Below the pieces are notes generated by a model. It saw nothing but the letters and a program-made list of their open reading frames with translations. It was not told the DNA's origin and searched no databases. DNA of 64,000 nucleotides from Thinopyrum elongatum (lineage: Eukaryota > Streptophyta > Magnoliopsida > Poales > Poaceae), in contig CM022298.1 of the NCBI GenBank assembly GCA_011799875.1, forward strand, positions 492,755,180 to 492,819,179, read 5' to 3'. Positions 35,293-46,304 of this stretch are shown here, piece after piece. Made by a program: the position numbers and the translations under genes. Each line of letters starts with the position of its first letter. Position 1 is the stretch's first letter.

Positions 35293-38200
35293 AATTCTCA
35301 TGAAAATTATAGGGTGATTCAAATAGGACAAGACTTGCCTGTAATTGTATCGGTTTGGCATGATCACTGGTAATTGGTCCCACTTTCTAGTTGAATGTGC
35401 AGCATTACAAATGTCTCCTACTAGTTAGATGTGCAACATTACAGATGTCCATACCATGGATGGGCACTGACGATGAAGAGGATCTCAAACTCATCTAAGG
35501 GCCAGTTCTTTTGGGGTTTATGGCTGACTATGAAAATAAGCTGTCCTCTCCCTAATTTATTCTACAAGACCAGCCTAAAATTATTTTAGAAGCCTAAAAT
35601 AAAATTTTAGGTTGGTGCTTCTAAATAAAAAAATTAGGTTGATCTTGCCCTAAAGCTTCAGCGCAGCCGTTTCATGGTGCAAGGATTTCCTGCTATCAAT
35701 TTAAGTCTCCATGTATGCATGCTTTCCTTTGGATACTTTGCTTGACCAAACTGCTGTTAAAACCATGACGGTTTCTCTAACAGAAATCAGCCGTTGTTTG
35801 AGAAGAACATATCTAACAGCGGTGCTTTAAGATTTGTGGAATGTACTTTCTGGAACTCTAGGCGTTGTCGGCTGCATTCAATCATAGTTGACTGTCTTTT
35901 GTTCCGCTGACATCATTTCGCGGCTGGTACATTTAGCAAGTGATGGATCTGGACCTGTGAATTGTGACAGCGTCAGCAAAACGGACACATTTGTCAAAAA
36001 AATGCGGCGTGGTTGTGTCCCAGCGAAGACAGGAGAAGGGATGTAGCATGTCGAATCAAATCCTAGATTTAACAAATGAATTTGCTGCGTAACGTTTAGC
36101 GGAATTTATTCCTGCACCAACAGGTTGTGTAATATTTGCACAAAATCTTGTTTTTCCAAACACCCGGATGATACGATTCAGTTGTGAAAAATATCACCTT
36201 TGACGGGTTTTTCTTCAGCAAGTCTTCCTTTGCCCGAGTAATGCGACAGTTAAAAGGCACAATAATATTGCAGCATTTGTACCAAAGATCACGGTCACAA
36301 ATATATGCTCAGAGAATGCCGACATTCTTGTGTAATGGGGGCTCAAAATTCCCCATGCTACACTTTGACCGGTCCAACCTCTTGCTCGAGATTATAGGCA
36401 TAATAGCATAGACTCACTTGCCAAAGTTCCCAGTAATGCGTTCATGAAATCCACTAACATCCTCATGGTACTAGCCATCACTTCTACATTCTAGCATCCT
36501 TCAGAAACCTGAGGCTGAGTTCAAGGAGAACGAACGTTACCCCACGAACAGCAAATTTATACCTTTTCAGTTCAAAAAAAAGATCACCTCATCTGGACTT
36601 GTACTGATCATTTTGCATGAAATGTGAAAATCTGGGATCTAGGTGGATGTAGTACATCACAACCAACAACTAAGTAGCATGTCATCATCATGGCCCACTA
36701 AACTATTTAGCTGATTACCCTTACTATGATGGTCATGAACATCAGTCTGCTTCAGAACCCTCAAAAGTTGATAAAAACATCTAGCTATGAGAATAGGTGA
36801 TGCAATACCTACTAGCTATAATTCACCTTTACTTTTCACAAAAATGCTCCCCATATAATTCGTTAAGAGTACTCTGCAGGCATGGCAAGGTATATTCCAT
36901 GGCAAATAATTGATTTCTTTTAAAAAATTCATTTCCATTGAGTGGCATGACTCGAGCAAAGATTCTTTCTGGCATGGAGAGATATGATGCTAATTGGAGA
37001 TTACATGCAGCCTTAACACTTAAATGATGCAACTACCAAGAGAAACAATAAGGAATGCATAAAAAAATCATGTGATTTACCGATTCCACATTCAGTCACA
37101 AAAGTGGCACCCTGACTACACAATGCAATGAACAGCCATCGAATCTTTTAGTATGTTCCCAATCTCCCCTGCAAATTTAAAGCATAAATGTTACAAGTTC
37201 TGCAGAAGCAAGGTATCCTCTTTCCAAAAAAAATACTATATATCAAAAATCAGAATGACATAATTGGACTATGAAGATATATGCACCACAAAGTTCGTTC
37301 GATTCAATATTCAATAGAAGCCATACAAGCATACAGCACTTCCAAATACTAAGCAAACACAGTACAAAGTAACTAGTTCTTCGGATATGGTAGCTGCATC
37401 TAGAAAAGGTATAAGATATATTCTTATACATGTGCATAGATAAAAACGTATTGCTTGAGTAATTAATTTACACAGAAGTACTTGACATTTGACGTCTAAA
37501 AATTCAAAGAAACCATAGCAACTTGGCAAATTTTGAGCCGGCAACACGATGATGCTTCCTGGAGTATGCCTGCAATCTAACTGTAATATCTTCATCACAT
37601 CAGGGTACCATAGCAGCCCAGTTATAAACATGCCAAGTTCCCAGAGTTCTCAACACAACTCGTTGCAAGGATACTTTTTCATATGAAAACAATAAGGCTA
37701 GATAATGGTAGTGCAGAAATCTCAATAAAAACTCGTTGAAGAATACTTTCTTCATACGAAAACAAATGAAACAGGACTAAATGTCAGAAACAAGCTGAGA
37801 TCAGCAAGACTGAAATGTCACAAAATGCCAGAGCAAAACAGATGTCAGATATTTTGATGTCGAAACAGAAATAGATGAAATGTTCCACTATGATGGAAGT
37901 CACTGTGTATTCACATTTAAGTCATATCAAAACATCAAAGCAATACACACTAAAAATTGCCCAGTAACAAAAGGGTGAAAGATATTTGATTATGTTCATG
38001 CGATCACAGAACATCTCTGTTGCTCTACCACTAAAGCAGAACATGAAGGAGCTAGAAGGATACTCAAGTAAATCATGTCAAAGCAATTGTATTGTTCCAT
38101 ATGGTATATCACTGAAATGATGAATAAATAAGGGTTATGGAACTTTCATGCTATCTTCACCACCAGCAAGACTTCTGTAACCGTCACCATCTTATATACA

Positions 38201-38761
38201 AAGACTAATCTTGATAGCCAGTGAAATTTCTTTGTCCATCTGAAGATGAACCAGCCACCCCTAAATTATGCAAAAACAAAAAAAGATGAAAAGGGTCAGA
38301 AGTTACTTTGGCTAATGGCAGTTTAAAACAAAGATGAGATAATGCCTAAATAAATTACTTCATCAAAACGGGATGGAATTTGCAATGTGTGATGTCACAG
38401 TTAAGCAGGTAACGACCTAAATTAGCTGCCACTATTGACAAATAAAGTTCTGCTGACTCTTCAAAAGGTTGTGCTTACGTGAATGCAATTTGACTGCATA
38501 CAGTGTACTGAAGGTTTTCAATCATCATCAGCAGCAGCAGCACCCATACATACATGTAGCTTAAGAATCAATCTTATCTATTTGCAGTGCAGTGCTACTC
38601 TATGTCCTGGTTGCTGTTTTTCTTCAGTCATCCATGAGTTGCACATTTCTGTCTCAGGGTGACTGGATCACACCACATCTTACAGCAAAGCATGAGACGT
38701 AGAGATGTGACTTCTTAGGGGAGAAATTTGGAGTTATAATGTACAGTAAGGTACCAGAGCT
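35293..38761. other. Low-copy-looking sequence downstream of the PPR gene
   Basis: About 3.5 kb with no recognisable protein, RNA gene or clear transposon. Part of it, probably 37000-38761, may be 3' untranslated sequence of the PPR gene on the minus strand. A segment at about 35500-35650, starting GGGCCAGTTCTTTTGGGG, resembles the terminus of some DNA-transposon MITEs, but I could not find a matching inverted end. Short microsatellites (ATC and AGC repeats) lie near 38522-38540. Confidence 0.4.
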
Positions 38762-41700
38762 CTACCCTCCATCACAGAATTTGTTACCCTGCCAGTTCAC
38801 ACCCTGGTCCAATATAAAATATTAGTAGTCATAAAAGACTAAACTATGCGACAAACTAAGCATTGGATATAACTCTTCTCGAAAGTAACTTTGGTATCTA
38901 ACAGGAAATAAGAAGATAGCTCCTGTCCACTTCAAGTGGGAAATGCAATATGAAACCAAACTGCAGAGGCTGTTTAAGGCATATTACAGGTGCTCTTCAG
39001 TTTGAATACACAATTTGAGGGTGAACTAAAATTAGCAGAATAATTGTGTCCAAATATGCTCCATAAATAGACATGCTATATTTACCAGGAAAGCTATCTA
39101 AGTGGAGCATTACTGCTGATGGATATTATGTGGCTGACAACAGTTCATCTATAGCAAAATAAAAGGAGATGATAAAGAAGTGGACTGACCTCCTGGCATA
39201 TGCCATAACACAACTGAAGAGCTTCATTCCACTTGTTCATTTCAATTAGTTCCTTTACGAGACAAACAAAGGCACTTAAATCTGGTACAATGCCTTTCCT
39301 GGTCATTTCACTATATAATGCAATTGCTTCTTCAACTTGAGATGATAAACAAAGTGCCTGGATTAATGAGGTGTGCATGTCCTTGCTGGCCATATTTAGG
39401 GATGACGAGACTTCCATCATCTCTTTGTGCAACTCCAAGGCTGTCTCCAGTCTACCAGCCTTGGAGAAACTATCAATGAGCATCCCATAAACAGGAGCTA
39501 TAGGTGCTGTGTCATGTGATTCCATCTCCTCCAACAAACCAAGAGAAGCAAGAAACTTCTTGCTGAAACCCTGAACTGTGCTGCGGTATCCTTGGAGATA
39601 CTTTGGCCAGTGGGTCTGCTTCATCTCATCAAGCAGTAAATGGGCATCGTCCAAAAGACCAGCAGCACAACAATGGTTTATCAGTAGTCTGTATGTAACA
39701 TAGTTGGGAGCACATCCTTTTGTCTTCATTTGCATAAAAAGCTTAAGACCTGCATTAACTTTACCAACTTTCCCTAGTCCGTCTATTAGGGCAGTGTAAG
39801 TTACAACATTTGGACTGCATCCCTTCTTTTCCATCAACGACAGCAGGTTTAGGGCTTTTTCAGTTTCACCTGTTTTACAGAGCCCATCAACCATAGCTGT
39901 GTAAGTGACGACGTTAGGATTACAGGTATCCTTTAGCATTTGAGACAAAACTTTCATTGCAAGATCAAGTCTCCCATCCTTGAACATCCGGTCAATCAAG
40001 GACGTGTATGTATGCACACTAGGCAAGTAACCACACTTAGTCATCCGCAGAAATACCTCCTGAGCACTATCAATTTCTCCAACTTTGCAAAAACCATCAA
40101 TCAGAGCATCATAAACAATCTGGTTGGGCTCACAGCCAGATGATAGCATAGCATCTAGCAACTCATGAGCATCAGCCACCTTTTGAGCTTTGCACAAACC
40201 ATCTACGAGTGCACCATAGGTGACAACATTTGGAGAAATGGTGTCTGTGTCCTTGCCTTCAAAGTAGAAATCAGATTCTTTACTGTCAGAAGTCCCTATT
40301 AATTTGGCATAGACTTCGCAAGCCTTTTGGATTTCGCCTGCCTTACAAAGGCCATCAATTAGTGCACTATATGTAACGGCATTTGGATAGCAGGAATCAT
40401 CAACCATTCTGTGGAAAATGATATTAGCCTGACAGAGCTGCTTAGATTTCAGGTAAGCATGAAGCAATGCAGTATATGTCACTACATTTGGTGAGCAGCC
40501 AGCAGTTCTCATCTCATCAAACCAGCCCTGGGCTTGTTCAATGAGACCAGCCTTACAAAAGCTATCGATCAAAATTGTGTATGTGTACACATCCGGATTA
40601 ACACCTACCTTCTTCATCTCTTGAAATAAAAGGAAGGCCTTGTCTACCCTGTTAGCCTGGCACAGAAAAGTAATCACCTTAGTGTACGTGCTTGCATCAG
40701 GAACAAAGCCTTTCCTCATCATCTCCTTCATTATCTGAAATGCCTTCTCAAATTTTCCCACACCACAAAGGCACCGAGCAAAATTGGCAGTGTTAACCTT
40801 ATTGAGAACGCAACTAGCAACCAGCATCTCCTCGTAAACTTTCTCTGCCAAATCCAACAACTCAAGATTTGGCAATTCTTCTCGACCACAAATGCTTCCA
40901 ATGAATATGTTGTATAAAACATAACCAGGAGGACAACCGCAGTTATTCATCCTATTAAACAGTTTATATGCATATGCATAATCCTCAGCATTACAGTAAG
41001 TATGCACAAGTGAACTGAACAATGAAGGATTTGGATTGCAACCCTCTGTCATCATCATGTTAATGATTCTCTTGCACCAGCCAAGCTGCTTCTTTTTCAG
41101 AAATCCTGAGAGCAGCGTCCTATATGTAACCACATTCGGGATATACGAGTTGCACCGCATCCTATGAAGAAATGACATGGCCTCATTGAAAAGGGAGGCC
41201 TCCATCAGTCCACTGATCATCTGGGTGCACAACACCGTGTCGAGCTTAAAATCCTCCCTCTCTATCATGTCAAGTGCATCGCCCCAACGTCCCTCCTTGC
41301 ACAGTGCCTGCGCAAAGGATCCGACTGTGGACCTGTCCATGCAGAACCCTGATGCCGACATCTCCTTCTGCACCCGGAACCCCATTTCCACCTGCCCCGC
41401 GCTCGCGAGCACCTGCACCAGTGCATTGTAGGTCACCGCCGACGGCCTGTACCCAAAGTCCTTCAGCCTCCCAAGCTCCTCCAGCGCCTCGCCCCACAGG
41501 CCTTGGCGGCAGCACCGCCGCACCAGCACATTGAGCAATCTTCCGAGCACATCACGATCATCCTCCCCAATCTCCCTAAGCAGCCTCTCAGCGGTCCTGG
41601 CGCGGTCTTCGAACCCCAAGACCTCGGCGAGCGCGTCGTAGCAGGCGCCAGTGTGGCTGTAACCCACCTGCCGCTCAGCCCAGAGGAAGAACCTAACACA

Positions 41701-42048
41701 CAGCTCCGTGGAGCGCACCGCCCTGAGCACCGCGACCACGACGGAATCGGTAAGGAACTCGCGGTACCGTCGCAGGAACCGCTCGGCCTTGCCGTCGAAG
41801 TCGGCGCCGTAGGCCCGCACCGCCTTGGAGATCAGGATGGCCTCCTGGGGCGGGAGGGCGGCGGCGGGGGGCGCAGGGGCAGGGTCCCTAATGAAGGCGA
41901 AGTCGTGGTGGGAGACGCGGGGCCCGGGGCGCGGCGTGGGTCGGTCGACGAGGCCAGGCAGGAGGTCGCCGGAGTCGGCGGCGTGGGAGGAGCAGGCGCG
42001 GCGCAGGGAGGCGCGTAGGGCTACCGCCGCCGAACGGCGGGTTATCAT
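38762..42048 (-). CDS. P-class pentatricopeptide repeat (PPR) protein, probably mitochondrial, two coding exons
   Basis: Exon 1 is 42048-39190 (953 codons) and exon 2 is 38803-38762 (GVNWQGNKFCDGG and stop), giving 966 residues. The intron 39189-38804 has a GTCAGT donor and a CCAG acceptor and preserves the frame. The protein has about 20 to 22 tandem PPR motifs from residue ~150 to the C-terminus (for example NVVTYTALIDGLGKVG), with no E or DYW extension, so it is P class. It closely resembles Arabidopsis At1g06710, annotated mitochondrial. The first ~28 residues are rich in Arg, Ala and Ser (MITRRSAAVALRASLRRACS), fitting a targeting peptide. P-class proteins usually bind organelle RNA in processing, splicing or translation; the RNA target is not evident. 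The frame is open 99 codons further upstream to 42345, but that start would lie in the divergent gene's leader, so I prefer 42048. No stops or frameshifts are seen. Confidence 0.93.
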
Positions 42049-42577
42049 GGGTCGGCGGGGGCAGGAGTGAGGGTGGGGAGGGACGGCGGATGGGACGTGG
42101 AAATGGAGGCGGAGGCGGCGAAGGCGGCGGCGGTGGTGGGGTTTGGTGGCGCCCCGGCCATGGAGGTTTTGCGGGTGGCGGAGGTAGGGGATAAACCCTA
42201 GTGGCGGAGGGTATTTCGGTAAAACAAAATGCTCCTGTAACTGTAATGTGTAATCTAGTAGCTCATGGCTCTGACGGTGGGGGCCCCGGTCACACAGATG
42301 GAGAAAGTCGCGGCCCCCATAGACTAGTCCGCCACACCACACCACACCTCCCTCATCTCTCCGCTTCTTCTCTCAGTCTCAGTCTCACCCTCGCTTCTTC
42401 ATTTCTCCATTAATTCGTTGCCTCCTGATCTCTTTCGTTTCTTGGCTAAATCCGTCCGCCTCCGTAGGTGAAATCTGGGGAGCGAATTGTCAACCCACCT
42501 GTCCTGAAACACTTGATTTCTTGGCTGTTCGACGCAATTCCAGTGCAGAATCCTCTGTGCCGTCTGAAGTCGCGCAG
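42049..42577. promoter_or_regulatory. Divergent promoter and 5' leaders shared by the PPR and Ycf20-like genes
   Basis: The start codons of the two head-to-head genes are 1.39 kb apart, and most of that is the Ycf20-like gene's 5'-UTR intron. The remaining ~530 bases are GC-rich near the PPR start and CT-rich (CTCTCCGCTTCTTCTCTCAG, about 42358-42377) on the other side, typical of a plant 5' leader. I see no convincing TATA box. A compact bidirectional promoter is inferred. Confidence 0.5.
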
Positions 42578-43421
42578 GTGAGTTTGAACTTCATCCCAGA
42601 GGCAAATCATGTTTATTATCTTGTTATTTGGTAGAGCTTACTGTTAGGCGTATGGCATTCACAGGCTTTAGTCAAGTGTTAGCACGCATTGTTTTGTCCG
42701 TCGGAAGTTCTTGTTGCGTCATAGTTCCTTTTGCCAGATCTGTTAATTGGGGATAGTGTGCTGGCCGAGATTATCAGGCTTTTCAGCCGAAATCGCTGTG
42801 GGGTTGCCTTCTGGCCGCAGAATATATGTAATCATATTTTCTTGAGGCAACATTTCATGGACAACTAGAAATTGAGTCACATCTCAACTGTGGCATATGC
42901 CGTTGTCGAAAGATACACTATAGACTATACCCATTTTAACATGCTTGATGCCTGTGAGTTGCGAACCATTGCAAGTGTTCCCCCGGTGATTTGGACTCTG
43001 GAATTGCTAGGTAGCTAATGCATCCTTGGTGCTAGCATTTTGTGTTGTTGAAAATGGCTTGGTATAGTTCCTATAGGATCTCCAAGGGCATATGGCGTTT
43101 CTGAAATATCAGACTTCGCATTTGATTGGCTAAAATATTGCAGTACTTTTTTCTTTTACCTGCACTTTGGGTTTCTCTTCTCGGGAAACTGCATCTTCGG
43201 TTTCTTCAGATGCGCCATAGCCCATAGGTGACACTAGTATTTGTTGTACTTTCTTTCTCTACCACTACTTGTGTGCAGCTTTTCTCCTGTCCTTCTTGGT
43301 CTTTTTTTTCTTTTCTTGACTTAACTTAATAATACTAGTTTCCTGCTAATTCTTGGCATCGGTGCAACGACATCATCTCTAATTGCATGTCTACATTTTT
43401 ATTTGGAAACAAAATCTTCAG
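42578..43421 (+). other. 5'-UTR intron of the Ycf20-like gene (predicted)
   Basis: The donor CGCAG/GTGAGT at 42577/42578 and the acceptor ATCTTCAG/GCGGTG at 43421/43422 are strong. Introns in the 5' leader are common in plant genes of this kind. Using it places the initiator ATG 18 bases into the second exon. Confidence 0.65.
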
Positions 43422-43439
43422 GCGGTGACAGTGTTTCTT

Positions 43440-43907
43440 ATGGCGTGTGCGCCAAATTCTATTGCCATTGGCCTTGCTAACTATGGGTTACATATGGGGA
43501 TAAGGGTACTCTCACCGAGCTACAAGAACTTCCCACGAAAATCCTCTTACAAATTTCTCAAGGTCCGTGCCCTGCAGGGTAATGATGGCCGTAGAAGGCT
43601 GATTGACATAATCCGAATCATCCCGGAGCTGTCAAGAAACTATTTCAAAAGCGGGTCCAGGAGAGCTCTTTTCGGCGGCATCGCGCTGCTAGGTGGCTTT
43701 TATGTTGCGCAGACAATATCCCTGTCGTTCGGTGCTTTGGCCGTGAACGATGTTATAGCAGCAGTTGTGTGTGTGCTCCTGACCGAGTACGTGACAAAGT
43801 TCTACTACAGCCGGCCTAAGGTTACCTTCGCCGTCGCGCTCCTCAACAATTTCAAGATGGGTTTCACATATGGCCTCTTCATTGATGCTTTCAAGCTTGC
43901 TAGCTGA
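43440..43907 (+). CDS. Ycf20-like chloroplast membrane protein (DUF565 family)
   Basis: 155 residues. The N-terminal ~45 residues (MACAPNSIAIGLANYGLHMG ...) look like a chloroplast transit peptide: few acidic residues, rich in Ser, Ala and basic residues. The conserved core covers residues ~55-155 with SGSRRALFGGIALLGGFYVA, DVIAAVVCVLLTEYVTKFYY and NNFKMGFTYGLFIDAFKLAS. Hydrophobic segments at ~77-100 and ~103-121 are probable membrane spans. This matches the Ycf20 family of cyanobacteria and plastids, whose Arabidopsis members (NPQ6, NPQ7) affect non-photochemical quenching. The molecular role is not established. An in-frame ATG at 43383 would lie inside the predicted intron, so 43440 is preferred. 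The gene is intact and runs divergently from the PPR gene. Confidence 0.92.
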   Translation: MACAPNSIAIGLANYGLHMGIRVLSPSYKNFPRKSSYKFLKVRALQGNDGRRRLIDIIRIIPELSRNYFKSGSRRALFGGIALLGGFYVAQTISLSFGALAVNDVIAAVVCVLLTEYVTKFYYSRPKVTFAVALLNNFKMGFTYGLFIDAFKLAS

Positions 43908-44352
43908 TTTGCGTTGCCTCCTACCGGTGCTTCATATGCATTTTCATTGCGGTAAGTGGGGCAACATGGTGAGAAAACGCAACACCATGTGATGTGTTAC
44001 AGGGATACATGCCTTTCTTGGTCTTGTATTTCTCTGTGAAGATTGTCCCATTGCTGGTACAGAACGTGGTGTGGCGATACTGCAGGTCCAGTTTGTGTCA
44101 ATGCGTACTATTGGCTACCCTAATTGTGTGTAGAGCTTTGATTTGATGTTATTTTATTAGCCAATTCAAGCTGTGGCACTTGTGGCTATCCAGTCTAGGG
44201 TAGAGTTTGATTTGCTGGCAGTCTGTAGCTTAGCCCTTTGTGCAGGCAATGTGTAGTTTCTGTTCATATTCTCAGATAAATTTCTTGGACCAAAGTACCA
44301 ACCGGATGGCATGCTGTTTTGATCTTCGTTTGCAGCTAAATTTATGTTTAAA
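43908..44352 (+). other. Probable 3' UTR and downstream sequence of the Ycf20-like gene
   Basis: Unique-looking sequence after the TGA stop with T-rich stretches (for example around 44145-44160). I see no second gene. The polyadenylation site cannot be fixed from the sequence. Confidence 0.4.
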
Positions 44353-44424
44353 TACTACCCTCTCTGTAAATAAGAGCGCTAGTGATCTAAACGCTCTATT
44401 CTTATATTTCTTTACGGGGGAGTA
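44353..44424. mobile_element. Stowaway-type MITE (Tc1/Mariner group)
   Basis: A 72-base element bounded by TACTACCCTCTCTGTAAATA and TTCTTTACGGGGGAGTA, the diverged inverted ends of the Triticeae Stowaway family (CTCCCTCCGT type), with the usual TA at each edge. The core TAGTGATCTAAACGCTCT is typical of these MITEs. It lies just downstream of the Ycf20-like gene and may be in its 3' UTR. Confidence 0.8.
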
Positions 44425-44582
44425 TCAGATAATTTTCTCGTGGTGGACCAAAGTACCAGCACGAGCCTTTTATTCGATGCAGCAAAGGTGTGTTACCTCA
44501 GTTGTCTTCTCTTGTTCCCAGAATGCATATTTTGCCGCAACATCTCAGAGTACTGTAATGGTGCGCACTAGCACAGTTGAAC

Positions 44583-44591
44583 CTCGGTGGT
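44583..44591. other. 9-bp target duplication (left) of the Mutator-type element
   Basis: CTCGGTGGT precedes the element and matches CTTGGTGGT at 46296-46304 at eight of nine positions. Confidence 0.8.
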
Positions 44592-46295
44592 GAGATAATT
44601 ACACCTACGGTCCCTATACTCTTCGGCGTATAACATGACGGTCCTCGAACTCGCTTTTTTTTGCATGGGGTCCTCGAACTCACTGAATGCTCCACTACGG
44701 TCCTCAAATACGATCCAATACGGTCCTGGCGACAGCTCAGGCTACGGCCTACAGCCCAGCGCCACGTGAGCGTGTAATAGAAATGGGGGCCCCACACGTC
44801 AATGTGTGAGAGAGAAAGAATAGAAAAATAAACCACGAGATTGAAAATTCGAACTTGAGACCTCCGGTTGATATCTCCAAAGCCCACAAAACATACCCAT
44901 AAACTCCACTTCTGCTTTGTTAACATTTGTGACTAGAAGCGTATATTGGTGTGCATTTACGTACCTCTCCAGGCAACTATCCCGAGGTTCGTTTTGTAGC
45001 GATTTTCTTTTTACCTTTTTTCAGGTTTACATTTTTTTCCCTTTTTGATTTTTATATATCCCATTTTAATAAATATTAAATAAATTTGCAATGAAATGAA
45101 AAGAAAGTGTTTGTGCATTTGAAAAATTGTTCAGAATGTTTTCGGAAGATGTTTCAATTATTTTAATAATTATGTATTCTAAAAAATACAATGAATGTAT
45201 ACAATAATTATGCATGCTTGTGGCCCTTAATGAAGACACACTTTTTAAATCCATGTATTTTCTAAAGTTCATGTTTACCTCTTCAAATTACTCGATAATG
45301 AAAATACAATGAAGATTTAAAATACACAATAACAGTGTATTAGTCATTTAGTAAATTTTAATTACATTTATTTAATGGGAAAAGCTAACAATAAAAAATA
45401 AATATAAACTTGGGGGAAAAGGTAGTTGGGCATATAACTGGGAAAATATATAACCATTTAATAAAACCATGCAGAACATTATTCAAAATACACGTCTCTA
45501 ATTTATTTTAATAGTTTTGAATTTTAAAAATACTATGAGGAGGCAAAATAACTATGCGTGCCTGTGGTCATGAATGAAGATATTTTTTTCTTACATTTCT
45601 TCTTTTTAAATCCACATTTTTTACTTGCATACCTCTTCAAGGTACAAAATAATGAAAATATAATTAAGATTTACAATACACAAAAATTGTTTTTTATATG
45701 TAAAAAGTAAATTTTAAACCAAAAAATTATAAACACAAACTTTGTATCCTAAAAATTAAACCTGTAGAATACGCATCAGAAAATTTGTTTGAAGATAGAA
45801 AAAGAGGTACGCTATGCTCCTAACCGGCCAATTACGGTGTCTAATTATGGTGCTGCTGAAGGCGAGTGATGTGAGAAATTATATAAAACTTTTGATCCGT
45901 GTTAAACATGAATCATAGTCTGTGCGGGTGCCTTGCTTTGGGTGTAACATGTCATGCGGTCTCAGGTTCCAACCGCCTTCATCCAATTTATTTTTCTACT
46001 ACGTTATTTCTCTCTGCTGATCCGTGGGACCCGCACTTCTAATGTCTGCTGATAAGGCATCGATCTGGGACCGTATTGGAGCGTATCCGTATATTTGGAG
46101 ACTGTAGTGGGGCATTCTGCGAGTCCGAAGACCATCCTGTTTACGAAGGTGCTCATAGGGGTAGGGTGTGTGTGTGTGCGTTCATAGGGGTGAGTGTATG
46201 CGCGTGTATATGAGCGCTTGCGTCTGTACTGTGTTAAAAAAAAGACCATCCTATTACACGCCCGAGAGTACAAGGACTGTGGGTGTAATTATCTC
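44592..46295. mobile_element. Non-autonomous Mutator-type terminal-inverted-repeat element (1.7 kb)
   Basis: The left end GAGATAATTACACCTACGGT and the reverse complement of the right end GAGATAATTACACCCACAGT match closely, and the similarity continues for about 140 bases (left to about 44735, right back to about 46060, apart from a SINE inserted in the right repeat). A 9-bp direct duplication flanks it, the length produced by Mutator-like transposases. The AT-rich interior has no transposase or other protein, so it depends on a helper elsewhere. The open frames inside are short and without motifs. Confidence 0.85.
46139..46241 (+). mobile_element. 5'-truncated SINE with target duplication, inside the Mutator-type repeat
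   Basis: The sequence from GGTGCTCATAGGGGTAGGGT to TGTGTTAAAAAA matches the 3' half of the SINE at 48295-48590 (reverse complemented). The 11-bp AAGACCATCCT directly before it (46128-46138) is repeated after the A-run (46242-46252), a target-primed insertion scar. It split the right inverted repeat of the Mutator-type element and is therefore younger. Confidence 0.82.
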
Positions 46296-46304
46296 CTTGG
46301 TGGT
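46296..46304. other. 9-bp target duplication (right) of the Mutator-type element
   Basis: CTTGGTGGT, one mismatch from the left copy at 44583-44591. Confidence 0.8.

Noticed and set aside
35497..35660. Possible hAT-like MITE starting AGGGCCAGTTCTTTTGGGG
   Set aside because: I could not find a matching inverted end or target duplication.
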